Positions 17,547 to 27,095 of a stretch of DNA of 64,000 nt are shown one piece after another. The stretch lies in contig SHNJ01000006.1 in assembly GCA_004295055.1 (NCBI GenBank), forward strand, positions 1 through 64,000, read 5' to 3'. Within the stretch, counting starts at the first letter, position 1, and each line of letters begins with the position of its first letter. The notes below the pieces were generated by a model. It saw only the letters and a list, made by a program, of their open reading frames with translations, had not been told where the DNA came from and did not search any database. The stretch is from Alphaproteobacteria bacterium (lineage in GTDB: Bacteria > Pseudomonadota > Alphaproteobacteria > SHNJ01). The position numbers and the translations under genes are program-made.

Positions 17547-18473
17547 TTAAAGCAATACGGAATGCATCGGAATCTTAAATCCACGCAAGAATTCTTGTTT
17601 GGTCATGGGCTGTTTCCCAGGACGCTGTAATATAATGGGCGATAAAATTCCTTCGCCGGTTGCGATATTCAAATCATCGCTGATAACTGTGCCGGGTTTG
17701 TCGCCACGCAAATGATGAATATCGGCGCTGAAGATTTTAATCCGCTCTCCATTATATTCGAAATAGGCGCCGGGAAATGGCGCCAAGGCGCGGATTTGCC
17801 GTTCGATTTCGGCGGCGCTTTTATTCCAGTCGATTTTGGTTTCCGGTTTGGTGATTTTATGCGCGTAATTAGCGCGCGATTCATCTTGCGCTTGCGCCTT
17901 CATTTGCCCGGCCGCGATTTTCGGCAAATATTCGACAATCATTTCCGCAGCCAATTTGGTCAGTCTTTCGTGCAGCTCGCCAAAAATCATTTTGCTGTCG
18001 ATGGGAATGGATTTCTGAATAAAGACCGGACCGGTATCCAATCCTTTTTCCATCTGCATCAATCCAATGCCGGTTTCGGCATCGCCGGCCCAAATCGCCC
18101 GTTGAATCGGCGCCGCGCCGCGCCAGCGCGGCAATAACGATCCATGAATATTGATGCATCCCATTTTCGGCGCATCCAGAATCGCTTGCGGTAATAGCAA
18201 TCCATACGCCGCCACCACCGCAATATCCAAATTAAAATTTTTAAATTCAGCTTGAGTTTCCGCAGATTTCAGATTTTCCGGATGCAATACCGGAATACCT
18301 TGCGATTCGGCATATATTTGCACCGGCGATTTTTGCAATTGCTGACCGCGGCCCGATGGGCGCGGCGGCTGGGTATACACTGCCACAGGCCTTATGTCCG
18401 CTTCACATAATGCGGCCAGGGATTTTTGGGCAAATTCCGGCGTGCCCATGAAGGCGTAACGGATAGGGTTCAT
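17547..18473 (-). CDS. fmt: methionyl-tRNA formyltransferase
   Basis: 308 residues. It formylates initiator Met-tRNA using 10-formyl-tetrahydrofolate. FMGTPEFAQKSL opens the Rossmann-like domain; the catalytic signature INIHGSLLPRWRGAAPIQRA with asparagine and histidine is in the middle, and GLDTGPVF follows. The C-terminal domain starts near residue 205. Its start overlaps the stop of def by 4 bases. Confidence 0.97.
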   Translation of the reverse strand: MNPIRYAFMGTPEFAQKSLAALCEADIRPVAVYTQPPRPSGRGQQLQKSPVQIYAESQGIPVLHPENLKSAETQAEFKNFNLDIAVVAAYGLLLPQAILDAPKMGCINIHGSLLPRWRGAAPIQRAIWAGDAETGIGLMQMEKGLDTGPVFIQKSIPIDSKMIFGELHERLTKLAAEMIVEYLPKIAAGQMKAQAQDESRANYAHKITKPETKIDWNKSAAEIERQIRALAPFPGAYFEYNGERIKIFSADIHHLRGDKPGTVISDDLNIATGEGILSPIILQRPGKQPMTKQEFLRGFKIPMHSVLL

Positions 18474-19027
18474 AAGTCGTGCTTTGGATCGGGCGGGGAT
18501 TCCGCCAATTCGCGTTTCAGTTTGATCATTTTGCGCGTAATCATATCGCGTTTTAACTTCGATAAATAATCGACGAACAAAACCCCGTTCAAATGATCCA
18601 ATTCATGTTGAATGCAAGTCGCCAGCAATCCGTCCGCATCGATTTCCCGGTTTTTGCCGGCAACATCCATATAGCGTAATTTGACGCGCGAAGGCCGTTC
18701 GATTTCGGCGTGAATGCCGGGGATGGATAAACATCCTTCTTCGTAAATTCTTGTATCTTCGGATTTCCAGATAATTTCCGGATTGATCATTTTCATGGGA
18801 TCGGAAATCTTGCCGTCTTCCGCGCCACCGCGCTCGCCGAGATCAATAGTCACCAACCGCTCGCCGACGCCAATTTGCGGCGCGGCCAGGCCAATGCCCG
18901 GCGCGTCATACATGGTGGCCAGCATATTGTCCAATAACCGCTCGGTTTCCTTGGTTATTTTGGCAACCGGCTTTGCAACCGCGCGCAGTATCGGATCCGG
19001 CATAATTAAGATTGGCAGTAAAGTCAT
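18470..19027 (-). CDS. def: peptide deformylase
   Basis: 185 residues. It removes the formyl group that fmt puts on nascent chains. Motif 1 GIGLAAPQIG (44-53), motif 2 EGCLSIPG (97-104, metal ligand Cys99) and motif 3 QHELDHLNG (140-148, His141 and His145 with catalytic Glu142) are all intact. First gene of def-fmt-truA; overlaps fmt. Confidence 0.97.
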   Translation of the reverse strand: MTLLPILIMPDPILRAVAKPVAKITKETERLLDNMLATMYDAPGIGLAAPQIGVGERLVTIDLGERGGAEDGKISDPMKMINPEIIWKSEDTRIYEEGCLSIPGIHAEIERPSRVKLRYMDVAGKNREIDADGLLATCIQHELDHLNGVLFVDYLSKLKRDMITRKMIKLKRELAESPPDPKHDL

Positions 19028-19090
19028 GGATTATGATATAAGGGTAAATCGAAACCCTGGCAACTGGATAGGCGCGAAAGAGGCTGGCAA

Positions 19091-20107
19091 ATGACGATCA
19101 ATTTGATGTTTTTGGCTCTGTTGGCGGCAATTGCGGCCCTTGCGTTCGCAGTATTGCGCGGTAAAAAACCGGATGCCGAAATCTCCGGCAAAATCAGCCT
19201 TTTGGCCGAGCAGCAAGCCACATTACAGCGCGTTTTATCCGAACAATTGCAGGGCCAGGAACGCAATATCAGCAAGGGCCTTGAAGACCGTTTGACCGAT
19301 TTGAAAACCCGCATGGCGGTATTCGATGCGGCGCAGGAAAAAATTTCGCAATTATCGGCGCAGGTTGTCAGCTTGCAAGATGTGCTGGCGCATAATTATA
19401 CCCGCGGCATGTTCGGCGAAGTGCAGTTGCAAAATTTGCTGGAATCGGTGCTGCCTTCCTCCGCTTTTGCGATTCAGCATATGATGCCATCCGGCGCCCG
19501 CGTCGATTTTTTATTGCATATGCCGTACCCGCCGGGACCGATCGGCATTGATGCGAAATTTCCGCTCGATGCCTATCGCTCCATGAAAGATGCGGCGAAT
19601 GACGACGAATTGAAAATCGCGCGTAAAAGTTTTACCCAAAGCATCAAGCGCAAGATCGACGATATCGCGCAAAAATATATTGTCACCGGCCACACCGCCG
19701 ATTCCGCATTGATGTTTATTCCATCGGAATCGGTATTCGCCGAATTGCACAGCAATTTCGAAGATTTGCTGGAATATTCCTATTCGCAGCGCGTATGGAT
19801 CGTATCGCCGACCACCATGATGGCGACATTGAATACGCTGCGTGCGATCATGCGCGATGTAAAAATGCGCGAACAAGCCAATTTGATTCAGGCGGAAGTA
19901 AAATTGCTGTTCGACGATATTGCGCGGCTGCAAGATAGAATGGGCAAGTTGCAAAATTATTTCGGGCAGAGCGAGGAAGCCTTGCGCCAAATGGGCGTCA
20001 GCGTGGATAAAATTTCCCGCCGCGGCCATAAAATTGTCGATGTTGAAACATCATTGCCCGAAAATCAGGAATCCCAGCCTATTGCGGTTTTAAAAGTGGT
20101 TGAGTAA
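19091..20107 (+). CDS. rmuC: DNA recombination protein RmuC
   Basis: 338 residues, on the short side for the family. A membrane segment at 3-18 is followed by a coiled coil (about 30-100), then the RmuC core: [37 protein letters not shown] (a PD-(D/E)xK-like nuclease block) and [14 protein letters not shown], with [13 protein letters not shown]. The family limits DNA inversions and rearrangements. It is divergent from def with about 60 bases between. Confidence 0.93.
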   Translation: MTINLMFLALLAAIAALAFAVLRGKKPDAEISGKISLLAEQQATLQRVLSEQLQGQERNISKGLEDRLTDLKTRMAVFDAAQEKISQLSAQVVSLQDVLAHNYTRGMFGEVQLQNLLESVLPSSAFAIQHMMPSGARVDFLLHMPYPPGPIGIDAKFPLDAYRSMKDAANDDELKIARKSFTQSIKRKIDDIAQKYIVTGHTADSALMFIPSESVFAELHSNFEDLLEYSYSQRVWIVSPTTMMATLNTLRAIMRDVKMREQANLIQAEVKLLFDDIARLQDRMGKLQNYFGQSEEALRQMGVSVDKISRRGHKIVDVETSLPENQESQPIAVLKVVE

Positions 20108-20172
20108 TAAACCCTTGGATTTGTGCGGGTTTTGTGCTAATACGGAAACGTTATTACAACGGGAGCCATAGT

Positions 20173-21135
20173 ATGGAAGCATTTATTTTTGTATTGGTCT
20201 TTGTCGCTTTAGTCATGGTGCTGGTATATGCCAGTGTTAAACCCGTCCCCCAAGGCCGGCAATTTACCGTCGAGCGATTCGGCCGGTATATTCGCACCTT
20301 GGAACCAGGCTTAAATTTCATTATGCCGTTCGTGGACCGTGTTGGCGCGCGCATCAGCATGATGGAAACCGTACTGGATGTTCCGGAACAAGAAGTCATT
20401 ACCAAAGACAACGCGATGGTCAAGGCCGATGGCGTGGTATTCTTTCAGGTATTGGATGCCGCCAAGGCCGCTTACGAAGTCAACGATCTCGCCAACGCCA
20501 TTTTGAATTTGGTCATGACCAATATCCGTACCGTGATGGGTTCGATGGATTTGGACGAATTATTGTCGCAACGCGACCGGATCAATGTGCAATTGATGCG
20601 CGTTGTGGACGAGGCGACCGCGCCATGGGGCGTGAAAATTACCCGCGTTGAAATTAAAGATATCTCGCCGCCACGCGATCTGGTGGATGCGATGGCGCGG
20701 CAAATGAAGGCCGAACGCGATAAACGCGCGTCGATCCTGGATGCCGAAGGCCAGCGCCAAGCCGATATCTTGCGCGCCGAAGGCGAAAAACAGTCTATGA
20801 TTCTGGCGTCCGAAGGCCGCAAAGAAGCGGCATTCCGCGACGCAGAGGCACGCGAACGCGCGGCGGACGCCGAAGCGCATGCGACTATGTCGGTCAGCGA
20901 AGCCATCAATCGCGGCTCTGTCCATGCGGTCAATTATTTCGTCGCGCAGAAATATATCGATGCGCTTGGCGCAATGGCCAGCGCCAACAACCAAAAAGTT
21001 ATTTTCATGCCGCTCGAGGCCAGCGGCGTGATCGGCGCGTTGGGCGGCATTACCGAGATCGTCAAAAATTCGATGCAACAACAGGCGGCGAATCAAGACG
21101 GCAGCGTCAAAGAAAATTTATTTAAAAGCGGATAA
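20173..21135 (+). CDS. SPFH/band 7 membrane protein (QmcA-like)
   Basis: 320 residues from ATG 20173 (ribosome site GGGAG upstream); an in-frame ATG at 20134 lacks one. N-terminal membrane anchor at about 3-22, then the SPFH domain with [42 protein letters not shown] and the helical flotillin-like tail rich in Ala, Glu and Arg (about 180-260). Such proteins form membrane scaffolds with NfeD partners and help membrane protein quality control; nfeD follows after 3 bases. Confidence 0.92.
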   Translation: MEAFIFVLVFVALVMVLVYASVKPVPQGRQFTVERFGRYIRTLEPGLNFIMPFVDRVGARISMMETVLDVPEQEVITKDNAMVKADGVVFFQVLDAAKAAYEVNDLANAILNLVMTNIRTVMGSMDLDELLSQRDRINVQLMRVVDEATAPWGVKITRVEIKDISPPRDLVDAMARQMKAERDKRASILDAEGQRQADILRAEGEKQSMILASEGRKEAAFRDAEARERAADAEAHATMSVSEAINRGSVHAVNYFVAQKYIDALGAMASANNQKVIFMPLEASGVIGALGGITEIVKNSMQQQAANQDGSVKENLFKSG

Positions 21136-21138
21136 TTC

Positions 21139-21579
21139 ATGGATCTGATTTCCGAACATATTCATTGGGGCTGGTTTACGCTGGCCGCCATTTTGATTAT
21201 TATGGAAGTCGTCTCGCCGACATTCTTTTTTATTTGGCCGGGAATTGCCGCGGCGTGTATCGGCGTTTTGGCGATAATATCGCCGGACATGGGATTAACC
21301 CCGCGGCTTGCCGTTTTTGCCATTCTTACTTTTGTTTTTGCCGCCGGTTGGAAGGCTTATATCAAAAAATATCCAACGCAAAGCGACGATCCAAATTTGA
21401 ATAACCGCGCCGCGCAATTGATTGGCCGAACCGGCATTGTAATCGAAGCGATCAAGGATGGCCGTGGCCGGGTGCGGGTCGGCGATGGTGCCTGGATCGC
21501 CGAAGGCCCGGATTGCCCGGAACAGACCGTTGTAACCATTGAAAGCGCCCAATCGACCACACTTCGGGTTCGGAAATAA
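21139..21579 (+). CDS. NfeD-family membrane protein
   Basis: 146 residues of the short (YbbK-like) type. Three hydrophobic segments fill residues 10-72, followed by an OB-fold beta barrel domain (about 85-146) with the typical LIGRTGIVIEAIKDGRGRVRVGDGAWIAEG run. It is the usual partner of SPFH proteins. The gene begins 3 bases after the SPFH gene. Confidence 0.92.
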   Translation: MDLISEHIHWGWFTLAAILIIMEVVSPTFFFIWPGIAAACIGVLAIISPDMGLTPRLAVFAILTFVFAAGWKAYIKKYPTQSDDPNLNNRAAQLIGRTGIVIEAIKDGRGRVRVGDGAWIAEGPDCPEQTVVTIESAQSTTLRVRK

Positions 21580-21630
21580 CACATAAAAATCAATAAGTTA
21601 CATAAATAATCCAGGGATTGTTGCGCCCCT

Positions 21631-21673
21631 GAAATTATACTATTTCCTTTTTAAGGAAACTTTGTATAATTTC
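21631..21673. terminator. long stem-loop downstream of nfeD
   Basis: GAAATTATAC (21631-21640) is perfectly complementary to GTATAATTTC (21664-21673), and an inner TTTCC/GGAAA pair stacks within. It could end the SPFH-nfeD transcript or be a leader structure of the next gene, 24 bases downstream. No T tract is present. Confidence 0.45.
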
Positions 21674-21696
21674 TCAAAACAATAGGGAGAAATAGC

Positions 21697-22242
21697 ATGG
21701 GTAGCGATAGCGCGGCAACCACCGGAATATATCATTTTGAAGAAGGTATGGCTTTAAGAAACCAGGCAATGCGGCCGTTGGCAAATAAATTGCGCAGACA
21801 GATTGCAGCACAGGGCGGCCGTGATTTTGTCTTCAGCCCAGATTACAGCTTAATATTATACAAAAGTGATGGCATCTGGCATAGGCAAGAAGTGTATGGC
21901 AACCCGGAGCCTGCTAAGGTGGGATTACCCGAAGACATAGAGCGGCTTGACGGTATTATTGCCGCTCGGCGTATGAGAGTTTGGACAATCGGCGTTGTAG
22001 CGACTGCTGCGGCTATAGTGGCCACTACCGTTTCGGTCTTTTTCTATACAGCCGCGCAAGAAGAACAATCTAAATTATGGAATAACCAGCCGTTACCGGC
22101 ATTGCCAACCACCGGAAATGGTTGGAAGGTCGGCGGTTATGATCCTTTATCGGGTCAATATAATCCCGGTTCAAATTTCGGCAGCGACGCTGCAAATCCA
22201 GATCCGTTGACTAAACTAAACGAACTTCAAAGAACGCGGTAA
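21697..22242 (+). CDS. unknown single-pass membrane protein
   Basis: 181 residues, ATG preceded by AGGGAGAAATAGC. An N-terminal cytoplasmic part of about 87 residues contains FVFSPDYSLILYKSDGIWHRQEVYG. One membrane segment follows at about 90-112 (VWTIGVVATAAAIVATTVSVFFY), then a Gly/Pro/Asn-rich tail. I recognise no family. Isolated gene between nfeD and the convergent recR. Confidence 0.6.
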   Translation: MGSDSAATTGIYHFEEGMALRNQAMRPLANKLRRQIAAQGGRDFVFSPDYSLILYKSDGIWHRQEVYGNPEPAKVGLPEDIERLDGIIAARRMRVWTIGVVATAAAIVATTVSVFFYTAAQEEQSKLWNNQPLPALPTTGNGWKVGGYDPLSGQYNPGSNFGSDAANPDPLTKLNELQRTR

Positions 22243-22274
22243 TTTAGATCGGTGTTTTTTTGCTATCAGGTAAA

Positions 22275-22293
22275 CGCGGAGCTTAGCTCCGCG
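22275..22293. terminator. G+C-rich hairpin between convergent genes
   Basis: CGCGGAGC and GCTCCGCG are perfectly complementary around a TTA loop, 33 bases past the stop of the membrane-protein gene and before the recR stop on the other strand. No strong T tract follows on either side, so bidirectional termination is likely but not proven. Confidence 0.45.
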
Positions 22294-22347
22294 CGCGAAC
22301 TAATTGACCTTTTAAAGTTGGAATATCGTAAATCTAAAACCCTTGAT

Positions 22348-22941
22348 TTAAAAAGGTCTGCGTGCGGCCAGCGCTGTGGTCAAGGTGCCTTCGTCCAAAT
22401 AATCCAGCTCGCCGCCCATCGGCACGCCGTATGCCAGGCGGGAGATTTTAACGTTCAATCCCTGCAACCGGTCGGTTAAATAATGCGCGGTGGTTTGTCC
22501 GGCAATCGTCGCATTGGTCGCCAGAATCACTTCGCGGATATTGCCGTGTTCCACCCGCTCGATCAATTTTTGAATATGCAAATCGTCGGGACCAATTCCA
22601 TCCAGCGCCGACAAGGTTCCGCCCAGAATATGATAAAGACCTTGATAGGCATGCGCGCGTTCGATGGCCCATAAATCCGCCACTTCTTCGACAACGCAAA
22701 TCGATCCTTGATCGCGGCGCTGATCTTGGCAAAGGCTGCATGGATCGATGGTGTCGACATTGCCGCAAATTTTACAAGATCCGATATGGTCATTGGCATA
22801 TTGCATAGAAGCGATTAACGGCTCCAGCAATGTTTCGCGCTTTTTCAATAAATGCAACGCCGCGCGCCGCGCCGACCGCGGTCCAAGACCGGGCAGTTTG
22901 GCCAGCAAAGCGATCAATTTTTCTAATTCAGGCGATTGCAT
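22348..22941 (-). CDS. recR: recombination protein RecR
   Basis: 197 residues. With RecF and RecO it loads RecA at gaps. [17 protein letters not shown] is the N-terminal helix-hairpin-helix (12-28); the zinc finger is [16 protein letters not shown] (about 57-72); the Toprim domain starts [14 protein letters not shown] and the end is Walker-B-like. Third gene of dnaX-ybaB-recR. Confidence 0.97.
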   Translation of the reverse strand: MQSPELEKLIALLAKLPGLGPRSARRAALHLLKKRETLLEPLIASMQYANDHIGSCKICGNVDTIDPCSLCQDQRRDQGSICVVEEVADLWAIERAHAYQGLYHILGGTLSALDGIGPDDLHIQKLIERVEHGNIREVILATNATIAGQTTAHYLTDRLQGLNVKISRLAYGVPMGGELDYLDEGTLTTALAARRPF

Positions 22942-22943
22942 GA

Positions 22944-23264
22944 TTAGAACGGCAATTTCATGCCAGGCGGCAGGTTCAATCCGCCGGTGATTTTACCCAT
23001 CTCGTCGGCCAGGTTTTTTTCGACTTTGTTTTTGGCGTCGGTATAGGCCGCGACCACTAAATCTTCGATCATGCCGACATCGCCCGCGGTAACAAGCGTT
23101 GGATCGATTTTAACGCGGCGGCATTCGGCCTTGCCGTTCAAGGTCACTTGTACCACGCCGCCGCCGGATGCGCCGGTGGTTTCAACATCGGCCATGCGTT
23201 CCTGCAAGGCCTGGATTTTGCTTTGCACTTGTTGCGCTTGCTTGATCATACCGGCAATATTCAT
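22944..23264 (-). CDS. ybaB: nucleoid-associated protein YbaB/EbfC
   Basis: 106 residues. A small DNA-binding dimer; the family signature [19 protein letters not shown] is at residues 6-24, then [22 protein letters not shown] and LEDLVVAA-like ([18 protein letters not shown]). It overlaps the end of dnaX by 4 bases and ends 2 bases before recR. Confidence 0.96.
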   Translation of the reverse strand: MNIAGMIKQAQQVQSKIQALQERMADVETTGASGGGVVQVTLNGKAECRRVKIDPTLVTAGDVGMIEDLVVAAYTDAKNKVEKNLADEMGKITGGLNLPPGMKLPF

Positions 23265-25003
23265 GATAAAAGACCCTCATCATCCATGGTTTCAGATTCG
23301 GCTGTTGCCGTTGGCGTTTGTTCGGCGCGTTCGCGTACCGATATTATTTTCGCACCCGGAAATTGCTTGATCACCGCCATTACGGTCGGATGCTGCTCCA
23401 TTTGCTCGACCAGGGCCAGTTGTTTGGCTTGGTCTTGTTGTTGCAAGCTTGGCGCGCCTTTATCTTGCGATACTAAAATCATCCAACGCTGGCCGGTCCA
23501 TTCGCCCAATAATTTTCCAACCTGATTTACGAAATTCGGCTGGCGGACTTTTTCGCCGACGCGCAATTCGATTTTGCCTGGCGCAAAATTCACCAAATGG
23601 CTGTTATGGTATAAATCGTGATACAAAATCATTTCGCGTTTTTCGGCGAATAATTGCACCGCATCGCGATAAGAATGTAATTGCAAACTGGATTCGACGC
23701 CAATCGTTGGCGCCAAGGCTAAATTGCGATCGCTAGCCACCGCGCGCGTCGAAACCGGCGCGGATGTAATCGCCGCCGATGTATAAGATCCACCGCCGCC
23801 GCTTGGGTTCGATGGCGGCGTATTGGCGGTCACGCTTGGCGCTGGCGCATTCGCCGCGCCGGATTCCAGCAATTGCGATACGCTTGGGATATCGGCCGCA
23901 TGGCATAGGCGGATCAACACCATTTCAAGGGCGATGGCCGGATTTGGCGCGGTTTGAATTTCCGAAATGCCTTTTAACAGCATTTGCCAGGCGCGGGTTA
24001 ATGGCGCAATGCCGATTTGTTCGGCGATCGCCTGGCGTTTTTTACGCTCGGTATCTGAAATCATCGCGCCATATTCGCCCGTCACCTTGGCGCGGGTGAT
24101 GGCGTGGGTGGCGCGCAACAATTCTTGCGCAAGCATGAGTGCATCCGCGCCGGCATTGTATAATTTTTGGCAAAGGGAAAGGGCTTCCGCCACTTTTGCC
24201 GACAAAGCCATATCCAATAATTCGTAAATCTCGCTGTGATCCGCAAGGCCCAGCATGCCGCGCACCTGATCGGCATTTACGGCGCCGGACGCATGCGCCA
24301 TCGCTTGATCCAATAATGACAATCCATCGCGCACCGATCCATCGGCGGCTTGCGCCAGCAAAGCGGCGGCGCCATCATCCAATGTGCAGGATTCTTTTTG
24401 CGCGATGTTTTGCAAGTGCTTCGCCAGCCCTTCGGCGTCCAAACGCCGCAAATCGAAACGCTGGCAACGCGATAAAACCGTGACCGGGACTTTGTTGATC
24501 TCGGTTGTCGCAAAGATGAATTTCACCGATTCCGGCGGTTCTTCCAATGTTTTCAATAACGCGTTGAATGCGTTTTTCGACAACATATGGACTTCGTCGA
24601 TAATATAAATTTTAAAACGGGCCGAGGTAGGGCGGTACCGCACGCCATCGATAATTTCACGAATATCGTCAACACCGGTGCGCGATGCGGCGTCCATTTC
24701 CATCACATCGATATGCCGGTCATTGCCAATCGCCACGCAATTTTCGCATGTGCCGCATGGGGTAATGGTCGGGCCTTTTTCGCAATTCAAGGCACGGGCG
24801 ATAATGCGGGCGGTGGTGGTTTTGCCGATGCCGCGCACGCCGGTTAGGATGAACGCATGCGCGATCCGGCCAGTTTGAATGGCGTTGGATAGGGTTTTGA
24901 CCAGAACTTCCTGGCCGATCAATTCATCGAAATTTTTCGGGCGGTATTTGCGCGCCAGAACGCGGTATTCTTTTTGATTTTCGATTTCTGGAAAAAGACT
25001 CAT
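23261..25003 (-). CDS. dnaX: DNA polymerase III subunit gamma/tau
   Basis: 580 residues from ATG 25003 (MSLFPEIENQ). The frame stays open 69 codons further upstream, but that part is the SRP RNA gene, so the internal ATG is the true start. ATPase of the clamp loader: ARKYRPKNFDELIGQE, Walker A GVRGIGKTTT, four-cysteine zinc module (NCEK...CGTCENC), Walker B IIDEVHMLSKNAFNALLKTLEEPP, sensor ATTEINKVPVTVLSRCQRF. Domain III and a variable Pro/Ala-rich tau linker follow, then a polymerase-binding end. First of dnaX-ybaB-recR. Confidence 0.95.
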   Translation of the reverse strand: MSLFPEIENQKEYRVLARKYRPKNFDELIGQEVLVKTLSNAIQTGRIAHAFILTGVRGIGKTTTARIIARALNCEKGPTITPCGTCENCVAIGNDRHIDVMEMDAASRTGVDDIREIIDGVRYRPTSARFKIYIIDEVHMLSKNAFNALLKTLEEPPESVKFIFATTEINKVPVTVLSRCQRFDLRRLDAEGLAKHLQNIAQKESCTLDDGAAALLAQAADGSVRDGLSLLDQAMAHASGAVNADQVRGMLGLADHSEIYELLDMALSAKVAEALSLCQKLYNAGADALMLAQELLRATHAITRAKVTGEYGAMISDTERKKRQAIAEQIGIAPLTRAWQMLLKGISEIQTAPNPAIALEMVLIRLCHAADIPSVSQLLESGAANAPAPSVTANTPPSNPSGGGGSYTSAAITSAPVSTRAVASDRNLALAPTIGVESSLQLHSYRDAVQLFAEKREMILYHDLYHNSHLVNFAPGKIELRVGEKVRQPNFVNQVGKLLGEWTGQRWMILVSQDKGAPSLQQQDQAKQLALVEQMEQHPTVMAVIKQFPGAKIISVRERAEQTPTATAESETMDDEGLLS

Positions 25004-25025
25004 GGCTAACCCTGCTGTTGATCCA

Positions 25026-25110
25026 GTCCGCCTTCGCCAAGGCTTTGGCGGACACCCACACTTTATGTTTGCTTCGTGTGGCCTTGCCACCCGAAGCCGC
25101 AACGCGGCGT
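25026..25110. repeat. palindromic repeat between ffs and dnaX
   Basis: GTCCGCCTTCGCC at 25026 pairs with GGCTTTGGCGGAC ending at 25053, allowing one G-T pair. A second hairpin, CCACAC...GTGTGG, and a third pairing (CCACCCGAAGCCGC with GCGGCGTAGGGTGG) follow towards the SRP RNA. The first palindrome resembles those near tRNA-Leu (43.2 kb) and tRNA-Arg (3.9 kb). The ffs-proximal hairpins could also end the SRP RNA transcript. Confidence 0.55.
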
Positions 25111-25113
25111 AGG

Positions 25114-25210
25114 GTGGAAAGCCGATCACAACAGGCTGAAATTCGTTACGGTTGCTGCCTCTCGGCCCTGGCCGGGTTAGCGATACAAGTCTTCGCAACC
25201 GACTTTCCAC
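25114..25210 (-). ncRNA. ffs: bacterial signal recognition particle RNA (small, 4.5S type)
   Basis: The minus strand contains the conserved helix 8 region: GGCCAGGGCCGAGAGGCAGCAACC, with the GGAG-type tetraloop neighbourhood and the asymmetric AGCA loop that binds Ffh. The ends pair: GGAAAGTCGG at the 5' side with CCGGCTTTCC-like sequence at the 3' side. Length about 97 bases and location just upstream of dnaX are as in other alphaproteobacteria. End positions are good to a few bases. Confidence 0.9.
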
Positions 25211-25343
25211 CTATTTACATAGCAGATTTTCCCGCAAAGCCAACGCCTGAATCGAAATATCCAGGCTTTTCAACCGAATATCGTTCTTGCAAAGGATACA
25301 ATCATGGATTAAAGGAATATCATTGAAATAAGGGAGAATAATC

Positions 25344-26234
25344 ATGGCCAAAGCGGTTTGGAGAATAGTTGCTGCATTGGGTATCGCAGGTGGAATTGCC
25401 AGTGTTCCAGTTATTGGTCATATGCGCGAAGAACAGGCGAAGCAAGTCGCTTTGGACAATAGTCGCCAAGAAGCAATTAAGGCTGCTTATTCAGCCTACA
25501 AAATATTAAAACTTCAAACCCAAAATGCTCGTGATCATCATTGGCTGGTGGCCTATGAAGCGGTTGATGGCGGACTGCGAATGGATGCGATGCCAACTAC
25601 GCAGGCTTTGGATGATTATGCTATAGAACAAAAATATAAAATTGAAAAAATGCTGGAAGTATTGCCGGACGGTTTTGCATTGGTAAGTACCGATCCATAT
25701 TATGCTGAATGGAGCGGACGCCCATTGGAAGCTGTTCGCGCGGATGTAGTTACTGCGATCAAAGAAGCGCAAACACAATTTGTCCAGGCAGTGCATGATG
25801 TGGTCGCGGGTAATACGCCGCATCCCACCGATTACGATCAACTCAATAATTTAATTGGTCATACGGATCGCGCTCTACGCTATTTGCAAAACGGTACTGT
25901 AGATTTAACTTCCGTAAAGGGTGAGAATGTAACCGCACGAATCATAGCCTATAACCAGGCTTTGAATTTCAGTATGGCGAAATTGATTCTTGCTGAAATC
26001 CCCAGCATGACAAGTCCGGCACATTTGCATCATGTGACATTGCCTTTGAAAGAGCATTTAAAAGCCGCTGGTGGTTTGGGTCTTTCAGCGCTATTCCCAG
26101 GCGAATCTTTGACCGACGATCAGGCTTATGAGCGGATTCGGGCAATTGCGGATAAAACCGAAGCAGCATTGCCGAAAACAGCGCCTGTTGATGCGGCTGC
26201 CATAAAAGCAATCGAAAATACTAACACGCGCTAA
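25344..26234 (+). CDS. unknown exported or membrane-anchored protein
   Basis: 296 residues, ATG preceded by AAGGGAG. Residues 5-25 are hydrophobic and could be a signal peptide or anchor with no clear cleavage site; the rest is predominantly helical and alanine-rich, ending in an Ala/Thr/Asn tail. No recognised motif. It stands alone, convergent with kdsB, which ends 2 bases away. A periplasmic location is inferred only from the N-terminus. Confidence 0.6.
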   Translation: MAKAVWRIVAALGIAGGIASVPVIGHMREEQAKQVALDNSRQEAIKAAYSAYKILKLQTQNARDHHWLVAYEAVDGGLRMDAMPTTQALDDYAIEQKYKIEKMLEVLPDGFALVSTDPYYAEWSGRPLEAVRADVVTAIKEAQTQFVQAVHDVVAGNTPHPTDYDQLNNLIGHTDRALRYLQNGTVDLTSVKGENVTARIIAYNQALNFSMAKLILAEIPSMTSPAHLHHVTLPLKEHLKAAGGLGLSALFPGESLTDDQAYERIRAIADKTEAALPKTAPVDAAAIKAIENTNTR

Positions 26235-26235
26235 T

Positions 26236-26970
26236 TTATTTTATCAATCTCCGCGCCAATTCTAGATCTTCCGGCGTGTCGATGGCAATCGGCACCCGGT
26301 CGACCAGCGCCACGTCAATGCGCAATCCCAATTCCAGGGCGCGCAATTGTTCCAGTTTCTCGCGGCTCTCCAGCGCGCTTGGCGGCGAGGCGATAAATTT
26401 TTCCAATGCCTTGCGGCGATAGGCGTAAATGCCGATATGATGCCAATGTTCACCGGCGCCATGCGGAATCAGGCTGCGCGAAAAATACAGCGCCCGGCCG
26501 CTGTGTTTGCCATATTGGTGCATGGCGATTTTGACGACGTTCGGTTTTTCCGCCTCGTTCAGGTTTGGAATGCGCGCGGCGGCGGTTGCGATGTCGACCT
26601 TGGAATCTTGCATCAAATTTAAAATCGCTTGCAAGGTGTGCGGATCGATGTCCGGCAAATCGCCTTGCAGGTTGATAATTACCTCATGCAGCCCGGTTGG
26701 ATCGGCCGATTGAATCGCGGCCCAGATCCGGTCCGATCCCGATGGCAGGGCAGGGTCCGTTAAGATCGCCTTGCCTTTTACCTTAGTAATTACATCAACA
26801 ATTTCTTTGTCCCCTGCCGCAACGACAACCGGGCCTAAATCGGCCGCCAAGGCGCGGTCATAGACGCGCACAATCATCGGTTTGCCGTTAATATCGGCCA
26901 ATGGCTTGTTCGGCAGGCGCGTTGCGGCCAGCCGGGCGGGGATAATAATAATCGGGTTTAAATTCTGCAT
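26236..26970 (-). CDS. kdsB: 3-deoxy-manno-octulosonate cytidylyltransferase
   Basis: 244 residues. It activates Kdo with CTP before transfer to lipid A. IIPARLAATRLPNKPLADINGKPM at the start is the nucleotide-binding signature; PSGSDRIWAAI, VINLQGDLPDI and HIGIYAYRRKAL are the other conserved blocks. Together with kdsD and the lpt genes it shows a Kdo-containing LPS. Confidence 0.96.
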   Translation of the reverse strand: MQNLNPIIIIPARLAATRLPNKPLADINGKPMIVRVYDRALAADLGPVVVAAGDKEIVDVITKVKGKAILTDPALPSGSDRIWAAIQSADPTGLHEVIINLQGDLPDIDPHTLQAILNLMQDSKVDIATAAARIPNLNEAEKPNVVKIAMHQYGKHSGRALYFSRSLIPHGAGEHWHHIGIYAYRRKALEKFIASPPSALESREKLEQLRALELGLRIDVALVDRVPIAIDTPEDLELARRLIK

Positions 26971-27095
26971 GGACGGGCAGATTATACCAGTACGCGGAAA
27001 ATCACAATTTTGTTTATATAATCCATGGATTTCATCGGCAAAATTCGCTATAAAACCCTTAATCTTTTCAAGGAAATAGATTTCAAAGGTTTTTT

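Noticed and set aside
25004-25210. Longer dnaX with an upstream start at 25210
   Set aside because: The extra 69 codons are the SRP RNA and palindrome region, unconserved as protein; ATG 25003 starts the normal DnaX N-terminus.
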